From JAVVPO01 sp036655715 (GTDB taxonomy: Bacteria > Bacillota > Clostridia > Lachnospirales > Cellulosilyticaceae): 18,983 nt of DNA. The notes under the pieces are model-generated. The model saw only the letters and a list, made by a program, of their open reading frames with translations. It was not told the origin of the DNA and made no database searches. Position numbers and translations under genes: made by a program. Every line of letters begins with the position of its first letter. Positions within the stretch are counted from its first letter, which is position 1. Shown piece by piece: positions 1 through 6,639 of the stretch. The stretch lies in assembly GCA_036655715.1 (NCBI GenBank), contig JAVVPO010000049.1, positions 1-18,983 on the forward strand, given 5' to 3'.

Positions 1-63
1 CACTTTGGTATAGGCGGCATTACTAGCGTAGAAGACGACATAAAAATGTTCCTTGATATGTAA
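1..63 (+). CDS. C-terminal tail of an unidentified protein (5' end outside window)
   Basis: Frame 1 is open from the first base and ends at a TAA at 61-63, giving 20 residues ending in EDDIKMFLDM. A strong terminator starts 24 bases later, which fits a real gene end. The pattern FGIGG, then T, then an E-D-D-I helix and a short C-terminal helix loosely resembles the end of class V PLP aminotransferase/cysteine desulfurase proteins. Twenty residues are too few to identify it, so the family suggestion is weak inference. Confidence 0.6.
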   Translation, partial: HFGIGGITSVEDDIKMFLDM

Positions 64-86
64 TTTCTTTTTCTAACTAAATCCAC

Positions 87-133
87 AAAGACAGAGAAGT
101 AGCCTCATATTTCAAGGCTACTTCTCTGTCTTT
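87..133. terminator. Bidirectional rho-independent terminator
   Basis: A perfect 18-bp inverted repeat (87-104 with 116-133) has an 11-base loop. The stem ends in AAAG/CTTT, with T-rich DNA on the right and A-rich DNA on the left, so it can stop transcription from both the upstream plus-strand gene and the convergent VanZ-like gene. Confidence 0.9.
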
Positions 134-139
134 ATTTCT

Positions 140-508
140 CTATTTTTTATCCCTCAATTTCATAGCACCAATCCATATTCCACTAGCAACTATACAACCA
201 ATTATATCCATCAGCAAATCCTTTAAGTCATAAGATCTACTAGAAGCAAAAAGCTGCATAACCTCTGTTAAGAAAGCAAAAGCCCCAATTACAGGTATCA
301 CATAAATTGCCCTAGGTAACCTTTTATACTTCATCAAATACTCAAAATAAAAAGTCCCCGTAAGCATAAAGAACATTCCAAAATGAACCACCTTATCCAT
401 CCCAGGTATTCCAATAGATGGCACCGAACCTCCAGGCATCAAAATCCCTATTAAAACAAGTATAACAACTACAATTGTTAGCTTAAAACTCATTATTTTT
501 TTCATCAC
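140..508 (-). CDS. VanZ-like family membrane protein
   Basis: This is a 122-residue protein with an N-terminal membrane segment (about residues 8-26) and further hydrophobic stretches near 40-56, 67-86 and 97-116. It carries the VanZ-family pattern: DKVVHFGMFF (conserved D-K-x-x-H), then an E-x-x-Q-x-F element near 82-87, and R-x-x-D-x-x-D-x-x-x-D-x-x-G near 91-104. VanZ-like proteins are small integral membrane proteins. The founder gives low-level teicoplanin resistance, but most chromosomal members have no assigned role, and no vancomycin genes are nearby. GTG, ATG and ATG codons lie in tandem at the start after an in-frame TAA. A GGGGA element about 7 bases before the ATG at 508 supports that start. 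The gene converges on the tail at 1-63. The exact function is unknown. Confidence 0.85.
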   Translation of the reverse strand: MMKKIMSFKLTIVVVILVLIGILMPGGSVPSIGIPGMDKVVHFGMFFMLTGTFYFEYLMKYKRLPRAIYVIPVIGAFAFLTEVMQLFASSRSYDLKDLLMDIIGCIVASGIWIGAMKLRDKK

Positions 509-575
509 TTATTCCCCATCTCTTTATCTTTCTAGTTTGTACATTCTTTTGCCACTCTCCTCTAGTCAGCTTAAT

Positions 576-584
576 ATTATACCA
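576..584 (-). promoter_or_regulatory. Extended -10 promoter for the VanZ-like gene
   Basis: The minus strand reads TGGTATAAT (584 down to 576), a perfect TGn extended -10 element, about 70 bases before the start codon. No good -35 is visible, which extended -10 promoters tolerate. Confidence 0.5.
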
Positions 585-608
585 CAACTCTTTCCTCCAA
601 ATATAGCC

Positions 609-655
609 TAATAGCCATATTAAACATCATCTTATGACATTCAATATGGCTATTA
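609..655 (-). terminator. Possible terminator hairpin after the siderophore operon
   Basis: A perfect 13-bp inverted repeat (609-621 with 643-655) has a 21-base loop and starts 7 bases after the stop of the binding-protein gene. No strong U tract follows on the minus strand, so it may be a weak terminator or a 3'-end stabiliser. Confidence 0.55.
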
Positions 656-661
656 TTTAAC

Positions 662-1651
662 TTACTTAATTCCTAAGGCTGCCCCTACTTCATCAATCAT
701 TATTCCCGAAGCTGTAAGACCACCTGGCGTAATATACCATGCAGTTGGATTGAGATAAATCACCTTATCTTCTTTAGCAACCTTCATATTGGCTACGATA
801 GGATTATTTAATGTATCTTTAGCTGTTTCACTTCCTCCACTAATAGCATTTTTATCTACTACAAATAAGTAATCTGGATTCACTTCTGCTAAGTATTCAA
901 ACGTTACTGTTTGCCCATGAGTTGAATCATCTATATTCGCATCTGTTGGCTTGAAACCTAATGTATTATGAATCATCCCAAATCTAGATACTTTTCCATA
1001 TACACTTACTTCACCTTTATTAACCATAGTAATCAAAGCATTGCTACCTTGCTCTACTACAGCAGCTTCTATTTTCGCCGCTTTTTCTTCTATAGTGCTT
1101 ATGATTTCCTCAGCTTCTCCTTCTTCACCAAAAATCTCAGCTAATGTTGCTACGTTATTTTTCAAAGACCCCATGTAATCTGCATTATCCGGTGCCATAT
1201 ACACAACTGGTGCAATCTTGCTTAATTCTTCATAGCTAGGAGCCAAACGTCCTGAGATAAAGATAATTTCTGGTTGCAATTCATAAAGAGCCTCAAAGTT
1301 TGCTTCTTTAAGCCCACCGATATTACTATACTCCTTTGCTGCATACTCATCTAAATAAGCAGGTCTTGAACTAGCATCTTTTGGTATACCAGTTATTGAT
1401 TCTACACCTAATTTTTGAAGTGTATCTAATATACCAAAGTCAAATACAGCTACTGATGTAGGATTTTTAGGCACTGTTACTTCGCCATATTGATGTGAGA
1501 TAGTAACTGTCTGCACCTCTTCTACTTGTGAATTTCCCACTGTGTTCTCCGCTCTATTTTGCTCTCCTACTGCACCTGATGCACACCCAACACCTACTAC
1601 TGCCAAACCACACACTGCCATTAAAGCTATTAATTTTTTATATTTTATCAT
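662..1651 (-). CDS. Fe(III)-siderophore ABC transporter substrate-binding lipoprotein (YclQ/CeuE-like)
   Basis: This extracellular lipoprotein captures ferric siderophore for the permeases encoded upstream. I place the start at the ATG at 1651, which follows an AAGGAGA site (1665-1659) by 7 bases, rather than 18 codons earlier, giving 329 residues. A signal peptide (about 2-22) ends at a lipobox with Cys23. The mature domain begins with the YclQ-type stretch VTVPKNPTSVAVFDFGILD and has the two-lobed class III binding-protein pattern (ISGR, APVVYM). His245 (in THGQTV) and Tyr306 (in AWYITPGG) align with the His227 and Tyr288 iron ligands known in Campylobacter CeuE, where they complete the iron shell of tetradentate catecholate siderophores. 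The alignment is by eye. It is the last gene of the operon, 147 bases after the ATPase gene. Confidence 0.92.
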   Translation of the reverse strand: MIKYKKLIALMAVCGLAVVGVGCASGAVGEQNRAENTVGNSQVEEVQTVTISHQYGEVTVPKNPTSVAVFDFGILDTLQKLGVESITGIPKDASSRPAYLDEYAAKEYSNIGGLKEANFEALYELQPEIIFISGRLAPSYEELSKIAPVVYMAPDNADYMGSLKNNVATLAEIFGEEGEAEEIISTIEEKAAKIEAAVVEQGSNALITMVNKGEVSVYGKVSRFGMIHNTLGFKPTDANIDDSTHGQTVTFEYLAEVNPDYLFVVDKNAISGGSETAKDTLNNPIVANMKVAKEDKVIYLNPTAWYITPGGLTASGIMIDEVGAALGIK

Positions 1652-1798
1652 TTTTATTTCTCCTTGTATTTTTCTATATTTTATTTGTATTTTTAAAATA
1701 ACCATATTCCTTCGAATATCTATAACTCTCTGAAACCTGTACCACTCCGAGTACTTATACTCCTTTCAACATCCATCATACTGACTTATATATCGTTG

Positions 1799-2557
1799 TT
1801 ATTGATAATACATGCAAAGTTTCTTATCTTCCACATCCATCACCCTAAAGTCTACATCATAGAGCTCACTCATTTTTTGACTGGTCATAATCTGATCCAC
1901 TCTGCCAATATAAGCCTCTTTACCCTCTTTTAGCGCTAAGATATAGTCTGAATAGAAGGATGCAAAGTTAATATCATGAATAACGATAATAATTGTTTTG
2001 CCCATTTCATCCACTAATCTACGTAAGATTTTCATAATCTGCACACAGTATCTAATATCAAGATTATTAAGGGGTTCATCTAATAAGATATAGTCTGTAT
2101 CTTGGGCTATAACCATAGCAATGTAAACCCTCTGCCTTTGCCCACCACTTAATTCATCCAAAAACTTCGTACGGATATCTTCAAGTTCCATATAGACAAT
2201 AGCCTCTTCGACTTTTTGTTTATCCTCCATGGTTAGCCTTCCTTGTGAATAGGGAAATCTGCCAAATCCAACTAAATCCTCTACGGTTAGTCTAATATTG
2301 ATATGATTCATCTGTTTTAAGAAAGCTACTTTTTTCGATAGTTCTTCTGTTGTCCACTTGGAAACTTCTTTACCTTCTATATAAACTTCTCCACTATCTC
2401 TTGAGAGTATCTTAGAAATCATAGATAATATCGTACTTTTCCCTGCACCATTAGGCCCTATAAAGGAAGTAACACTTCCTTTTGGTATCGTAAAGGATAT
2501 ATTATCAACTACTTTTTTACTTCCATATGCCTTAGATATATTTTTAACTTCTATCAT
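1799..2557 (-). CDS. Fe(III)-siderophore ABC transporter ATP-binding protein (YclP-like)
   Basis: This 252-residue ATPase would power the siderophore permeases from the cytoplasmic side. All nucleotide-binding motifs are visible: Walker A GPNGAGKST (34-42), Q-loop Gln82, signature LSGGQRQR (136-143), Walker B YILLDEP (156-162), D-loop NNLD and the switch His194 in IHD. The length is normal for the FecE/FepC/YclP family. Its ATG overlaps the stop of the upstream permease as ATGA (2554-2557), showing translational coupling. An AAGGAGAA site precedes it inside the permease end. The gene order matches B. subtilis yclNOPQ, a petrobactin importer. Confidence 0.93.
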   Translation of the reverse strand: MIEVKNISKAYGSKKVVDNISFTIPKGSVTSFIGPNGAGKSTILSMISKILSRDSGEVYIEGKEVSKWTTEELSKKVAFLKQMNHINIRLTVEDLVGFGRFPYSQGRLTMEDKQKVEEAIVYMELEDIRTKFLDELSGGQRQRVYIAMVIAQDTDYILLDEPLNNLDIRYCVQIMKILRRLVDEMGKTIIIVIHDINFASFYSDYILALKEGKEAYIGRVDQIMTSQKMSELYDVDFRVMDVEDKKLCMYYQ

Positions 2558-3504
2558 AAATTATTCTCCTTTAACAATAAGTACAAGAAGTACACACCAC
2601 CTATTAAGTTGATAATCATACTTAGCATAATGTCATACCCTAATACTCTTTCAATTAGAAACTGTCCTACTATGAGTAACGCCATACTTATCAGCACTGA
2701 TGCTGAAATAAGATAACTATGTTTATAAGTCTTCATCATTTGTCTTGCTAAGTTAGAAACCAATATACCCAAGAAAGTTATAGGTCCTACTAATGCTGTA
2801 GAAACAGAAACCATTACAGCAATAACAATAAGCATTTTTTTTACTACTCTATCGTAATCCACACCTAAGTTAATGGCTTGTTCACGTCCTAAACTAAGGG
2901 CATCTAACCACCTTATCTCTTTTCTTACATACCACACAGCTAGTACAACTAATACAGCAGATGGCACAATAAGCTTAGTTCTCATACTATTGAAACTTGC
3001 AAACATACTATCTTGCAACATTAAAAACTCATTAGGATCCATCAAAAACTGCATTCCATCTGATAAGCTAGAGAAGAATGTTCCCATAACCATTCCCATA
3101 AGCACGAGAAACATGATATTTTTCATTTCTTTCTTGAAAAGTACTTTATAAAAGATCATGCTAAATCCAATCATGATACTTAAAGTCAGTAAAAAGTTTC
3201 CTGTACTTCCCACTGTAAATCCTGATAGTCCTCCCAGCAGAAAAACAATAAGTGTTTGTATAAATACATAAACAGAATCCAGCCCTAACACATTCGGTGT
3301 CAAAATCCTATTATGAGTAATGGTTTGAAATACAACAGAAGAAAAAGCAATACAGCCACCAGTTAATAACATAGCCACTACCTTCGGTATACGGCGAGAT
3401 AAAAAGTATTCATAGTTTTTAGGTGTCAATCCCAGGCCTATAAACAATAAGGAAGCGGCCACTATCACAACTGCTAATATTATTAATTTCTTTTTATCCT
3501 TCAT
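2554..3504 (-). CDS. Fe(III)-siderophore ABC transporter permease (YclO-like, FecCD family)
   Basis: This 316-residue polytopic protein of the FecCD/BtuC type has about nine to ten hydrophobic segments. Family landmarks are GGCIAFSSVVFQTITHNRILTPNVLG near the second helix, the cytoplasmic coupling region ALSLGREQAINLGVDY (about 202-217), and GPITFLGILVSNLAR (about 240-254). It forms the membrane channel with the other permease. An AAGGAGAAG ribosome site sits just before the ATG. The start overlaps the end of the upstream permease by 11 bases and the stop overlaps the ATPase start, so the three genes are tightly coupled. Confidence 0.92.
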   Translation of the reverse strand: MKDKKKLIILAVVIVAASLLFIGLGLTPKNYEYFLSRRIPKVVAMLLTGGCIAFSSVVFQTITHNRILTPNVLGLDSVYVFIQTLIVFLLGGLSGFTVGSTGNFLLTLSIMIGFSMIFYKVLFKKEMKNIMFLVLMGMVMGTFFSSLSDGMQFLMDPNEFLMLQDSMFASFNSMRTKLIVPSAVLVVLAVWYVRKEIRWLDALSLGREQAINLGVDYDRVVKKMLIVIAVMVSVSTALVGPITFLGILVSNLARQMMKTYKHSYLISASVLISMALLIVGQFLIERVLGYDIMLSMIINLIGGVYFLYLLLKENNL

Positions 3505-4447
3505 ACTTTCTTCTCCTTATTAACAAACCTAAGAAAATAGCACTTCCTACTACCCCTACCGTTAATCCAATAGGTATCTCATATGGGAATATCACGATTC
3601 GTCCAAATATATCACATATAAGTAAGAAAATTGATCCAACTATTCCTGTGGTAAAAATATTTTTCTCTAAGTTGTCTCCTTTATAAACAGCTACCATATT
3701 CGGTACAATAAGACCTATAAAGGGAATGCTTCCTGATATCAGGAGAATAATAGCTGATACTAGTGCTACAATAATAAGCCCTATATTTACAACCTTTTTA
3801 TAATTTAGGCCTAAGCTAGCCGAAAAATCTTCTCCAAGTCCCGCCAAAGTAAACTTCTTTGCATAGATAAACGCTATGACAATGAATGGGATAACTAAAT
3901 AAATAAGTTCATAACTCCCACCTACTACTAAAGAAAACTTACCATACATCCACGAATTCACACTTTGTCCTAAGTTAAAGTTATAAGATAAGAAACTAGT
4001 AAATGCACCAATTAAATTTCCCATCATCAATCCAACTAACGGTATGTAAATAGAGCCTTTCATTTTGATTTTCCCAAGTATACGCATAAAGGCAAATGTA
4101 CCTAGTAGCGAAAAGATAAATGCAAAAATTGTCTTTGTAAAGATATTGGCACTTGGCATCATAATCATAGAAACTAAAAGTCCTAATTTAGCCGAATCTA
4201 AAGTTGCTCCTGTTGTTGGTGAAACAAATTTATTCATACTAATTTGCTGCATAATGAGACCACATATACTCATTCCAAACCCCGTTAAGATTACACTCAT
4301 CAATCTTGGAATTCTGCTCATCATAACAATATATATTTTTTCTATATCCAAATTCAAAACATCCATTAGTGCTATATCACTTACTCCTATAAATATAGAA
4401 AATATGGATAATATCATTAACAGAAGTGTAGGCATAAACTTTTTCAT
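3494..4447 (-). CDS. Fe(III)-siderophore ABC transporter permease (YclN-like, FecCD family)
   Basis: This is the first gene of the siderophore operon and the second half of the permease heterodimer. The frame is open from a GTG at 4495, but a TTGATA-17-TATACT promoter occupies 4514-4486, so translation must start further in. Candidates are the ATGs at 4468, 4459 and 4447. I choose 4447 (MKKFMPTLLLM, positively charged then hydrophobic), giving about 317 residues. None of the three has a strong ribosome site, so the choice is uncertain. FecCD landmarks are visible: GFGMSICGLIMQQISMNKFVSP, the coupling segment GLGEDFSASLGLNY, and GSIPFIGLIVPNM. About nine transmembrane helices are expected. The neighbouring ATPase, permease and binding protein complete the importer. 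Confidence 0.88.
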   Translation of the reverse strand: MKKFMPTLLLMILSIFSIFIGVSDIALMDVLNLDIEKIYIVMMSRIPRLMSVILTGFGMSICGLIMQQISMNKFVSPTTGATLDSAKLGLLVSMIMMPSANIFTKTIFAFIFSLLGTFAFMRILGKIKMKGSIYIPLVGLMMGNLIGAFTSFLSYNFNLGQSVNSWMYGKFSLVVGGSYELIYLVIPFIVIAFIYAKKFTLAGLGEDFSASLGLNYKKVVNIGLIIVALVSAIILLISGSIPFIGLIVPNMVAVYKGDNLEKNIFTTGIVGSIFLLICDIFGRIVIFPYEIPIGLTVGVVGSAIFLGLLIRRRKYEG

Positions 4448-4485
4448 TCTAATTCCCATCACTTTCATTTCTTTTACTTGTGATA

Positions 4486-4514
4486 AGTATACCACAACTG
4501 ATATTGATTATCAA
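4486..4514 (-). promoter_or_regulatory. Sigma-A promoter of the siderophore operon
   Basis: On the minus strand a -35 TTGATA (4514-4509) is separated by exactly 17 bases from a -10 TATACT (4491-4486). Transcription would begin near 4479, upstream of the chosen start at 4447. Confidence 0.8.
4499..4513. promoter_or_regulatory. Fur box (7-1-7 iron operator)
   Basis: TGATATTGATTATCA matches the Bacillus-type Fur 7-1-7 consensus (TGATAAT-N-ATTATCA) at all but one position. It overlaps the -35 and spacer of the siderophore promoter, where iron-loaded Fur would block RNA polymerase. Confidence 0.8.
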
Positions 4515-4703
4515 CATCTAATATTAATTATTTTCTTTTGATTTTTATATTCATCATTAATCGTTCCACTTCCCATTTCAAGTCTTACTCTATCCACGAC
4601 TTTGAACTATTGCTTTTTTATCGAACCATGGATTTGATATATGAATAGAATCTTTTTCTCCTATTAACTTCTATTTTTCTAATTATATTAACCTTTAATG
4701 CAC

Positions 4704-4760
4704 AAAAAAGAGGTAGCTACGTAACCAACTCATTAAAGTTAGTGCCTCAGCTACCTCTTA
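4704..4760 (-). terminator. Rho-independent terminator of the M23 peptidase gene
   Basis: An 11-bp inverted repeat (4708-4718 with 4749-4759) lies 24 bases after the peptidase stop. On the minus strand it is followed directly by TTTTTT. The 30-base loop can fold a small inner stem (AACT/AGTT). Confidence 0.8.
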
Positions 4761-4783
4761 TAAAATCAAATTAATCCTGTTTC

Positions 4784-6433
4784 TTAATAAATATAATTAT
4801 AAGGATTTATAGGTGTTCCATTTTTTCTAATTTCAAAATGCACGTGATTCCCTGTAGAATTCCCTGTACTTCCTACAGCTGCAATGTTCTGTCCTTTTGA
4901 AACGCTTTGTCCTACTTGTACATACAAGCTACTATTATGCGCATAGTATGTCTGATAACCATTACTATGGTCTAGTATAATCATTTTACCAAATCCACCA
5001 TTATTGTATCCCGAGTAGGCAACAGTCCCCGATGCAGATGCATATACAGGTGTTCCTGCTGGAGCTGCTATATCAATTCCTCTATGGTAAGTTCCCCATC
5101 TAGATCCATATCCTGAAGAAACTCTTCCGCTGCTATTAAGCGGGTGCATAAACTGACCTGAATTGGATGATTCAACAGAAGAACTACTTGTACTACTTTC
5201 CTCTTTAACAGGTTTTGGTTTTTTCTTTGTACCATAAGCTATAACTTTTATCTTTGGCTCTTTGATTAACTTTTCAGAAACAGATTCTCTATCTACTTCC
5301 TTCCCATTAATCTTATGAACATTTACAGTAATTTCTTTTAATCCATCATTTCCTTGTTGATATACTTTAGTTTCATCCTCATATAAATCCAAGAATTCTA
5401 CATACTCTATCTCTGCTGGTATAAGCTCTTTAAATGTTGCTTGCTCTACTGTTGAAATAGATAAAATAGGCTCTGGTACTTCTAATTTTATTTTTTCCCC
5501 TATTTGCATTTTTGTTTCGTCAACTATCTGTGGATTAATCTCAAGAATGTGATCCATCGTTGTGCCATGCTTTACTGCAATGTCCCAAATGTTATCTCCT
5601 TCTTTAAGTTCATACTCTTTCATTTCCTCTATATTAGAAAGTAAAATATTTATTGTATCTTCAGCTGTAAGTATTTCCTCTTTTTTTACATATGTATTTC
5701 TTATGGTTACCTCTTCATTGAAATCAAACTCTTTTAATTCACGCTCTATCTTTTGACCTTCTGGCTTTTTATCATCAGTCTCATCTGCAATTTCTTTTAC
5801 TTCTACCGCAGCTACCTTCACTTCGTTTTTCACTTCTTCTTTTGGCAAAGCATCTTGTACCTCGATAATTTCTATTGCTCCTGTTAATTCACCTTCTTTG
5901 ATAGGCTGATTTTCCTTCGTCGCTTCCATAGTATCTATATTTTCTTTTACTTCTTCATTTTTTATATTAATCATATCTAGCTTCACTTCTGATCCCTCTG
6001 CAAGATGTTTTTTAGCTATTTCCGAAAGTACATCAAAGGCAATAGCTTCACTTTCAACCGTTGCATAGGCCTCTCCATCTACGATAATTTCATAGGCTTC
6101 AATATTATAACTTATGGCCTTACTTAAATAATCTTTTGCTTGGTCTTTAGAATTAATATCTTTTGTCTTGCTATGAACGGGCTTTACAGCTACTTCTTCA
6201 TTAAGAGCTACATCTACGCCCTCTTCTGTTTTAATAGTACTCACTAATTCTTCAAGTGCTAACCTAGCTTCTTCTTTTTCCTTAACCACCGCTATCACTT
6301 TGTCTCCTATAGTTATAGCATAGGCATTATTTCTTATAGCCAACCAAATAAAAGTTATAGCCACTAACCCTATTCCTGTGGCTATCATATATTTATTTTT
6401 TTTACTTTTTATACATTCAATAAGAGGTGTCAT
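4784..6433 (-). CDS. Membrane-anchored M23 peptidoglycan endopeptidase with LysM and G5 domains
   Basis: This 549-residue zinc endopeptidase would cut peptide bridges in the cell wall. In order it has an N-terminal membrane anchor (about 15-34) and a long acidic region with two related segments (about 38-68 and 113-144). A LysM domain follows (about 274-319, YELKEGDNIWDIA...HILEINP), then a G5-type domain (about 326-402), a Ser-rich linker (412-426) and a C-terminal LytM/M23 catalytic domain (about 429-549). The active-site set is complete: His450 and Asp454 (HRGID), His499, and His530/His532 (HVHFE). An AGAAGG site precedes the ATG. The gene has its own terminator, and a WalR-like box lies upstream. 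The domain order is common in clostridial M23 proteins. The exact bond cut is not evident. Confidence 0.92.
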   Translation of the reverse strand: MTPLIECIKSKKNKYMIATGIGLVAITFIWLAIRNNAYAITIGDKVIAVVKEKEEARLALEELVSTIKTEEGVDVALNEEVAVKPVHSKTKDINSKDQAKDYLSKAISYNIEAYEIIVDGEAYATVESEAIAFDVLSEIAKKHLAEGSEVKLDMINIKNEEVKENIDTMEATKENQPIKEGELTGAIEIIEVQDALPKEEVKNEVKVAAVEVKEIADETDDKKPEGQKIERELKEFDFNEEVTIRNTYVKKEEILTAEDTINILLSNIEEMKEYELKEGDNIWDIAVKHGTTMDHILEINPQIVDETKMQIGEKIKLEVPEPILSISTVEQATFKELIPAEIEYVEFLDLYEDETKVYQQGNDGLKEITVNVHKINGKEVDRESVSEKLIKEPKIKVIAYGTKKKPKPVKEESSTSSSSVESSNSGQFMHPLNSSGRVSSGYGSRWGTYHRGIDIAAPAGTPVYASASGTVAYSGYNNGGFGKMIILDHSNGYQTYYAHNSSLYVQVGQSVSKGQNIAAVGSTGNSTGNHVHFEIRKNGTPINPYNYIY

Positions 6434-6462
6434 ATTCTAGTACCTTCTCTTTTCTTTTAGTT

Positions 6463-6468
6463 ATTATA
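6463..6468 (-). promoter_or_regulatory. Candidate -10 for the M23 peptidase gene
   Basis: A perfect TATAAT on the minus strand (6468-6463) lies 29 bases before the start codon. The -35 position (TACGTA) is poor, which suits an activator-dependent promoter. The WalR-like box at 6484-6500 overlaps that position. Confidence 0.45.
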
Positions 6469-6483
6469 TTCTAGTCTAATTTT

Positions 6484-6500
6484 GTTACGTACTTATTACA
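6484..6500 (-). promoter_or_regulatory. WalR-like box upstream of the M23 peptidase gene
   Basis: The minus strand reads TGTAAT, five bases, then CGTAAC. The WalR (YycF) consensus is two TGTWAH hexamers five bases apart; only the first base of the second copy differs. WalRK controls many cell-wall hydrolases in Firmicutes. Confidence 0.4.
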
Positions 6501-6586
6501 ATTCTTTTAATTATATCAAAACTTTTTATCTCTGTAAAGCAAGACAGGCTCCAAATCACGCTGTAAATAATTTCCTAATCAATTAA

Positions 6587-6627
6587 AAAGGATGTATCTT
6601 ACTGCTTAAATAGCAGATACACCCCTT
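6587..6627 (-). terminator. Rho-independent terminator of the histidine kinase gene
   Basis: The minus strand folds AAAGG..GTGTATCT against AGATACATCCTTT, with a possible inner stem (CTGCT/AGCAG), followed by a T-rich run (TTTTTAATT). It begins about a dozen bases after the kinase stop codon. The stem includes a G-U pair and a small bulge. Confidence 0.7.
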
Positions 6628-6639
6628 TAACTTATACTT

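Noticed and set aside
140..508. Vancomycin or teicoplanin resistance locus
   Set aside because: VanZ-like proteins are widespread without resistance roles, and no vanHAX, vanY or vanRS genes are present.
524..544. Six-codon MYKLER frame with AGGAGAG before the VanZ-like gene
   Set aside because: It could be a leader peptide, but no attenuator hairpin or regulatory codons are present, so chance is more likely.
1542..1733. 63-codon plus-strand frame over the binding-protein start
   Set aside because: Antisense to the signal-peptide region, without a ribosome site or recognisable content.
4065..4541. 158-codon plus-strand open frame
   Set aside because: It is antisense to the first siderophore permease and runs through the Fur promoter. 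It has no ribosome site, and its hydrophobic, Ile-rich make-up reflects the complement of membrane-protein codons.
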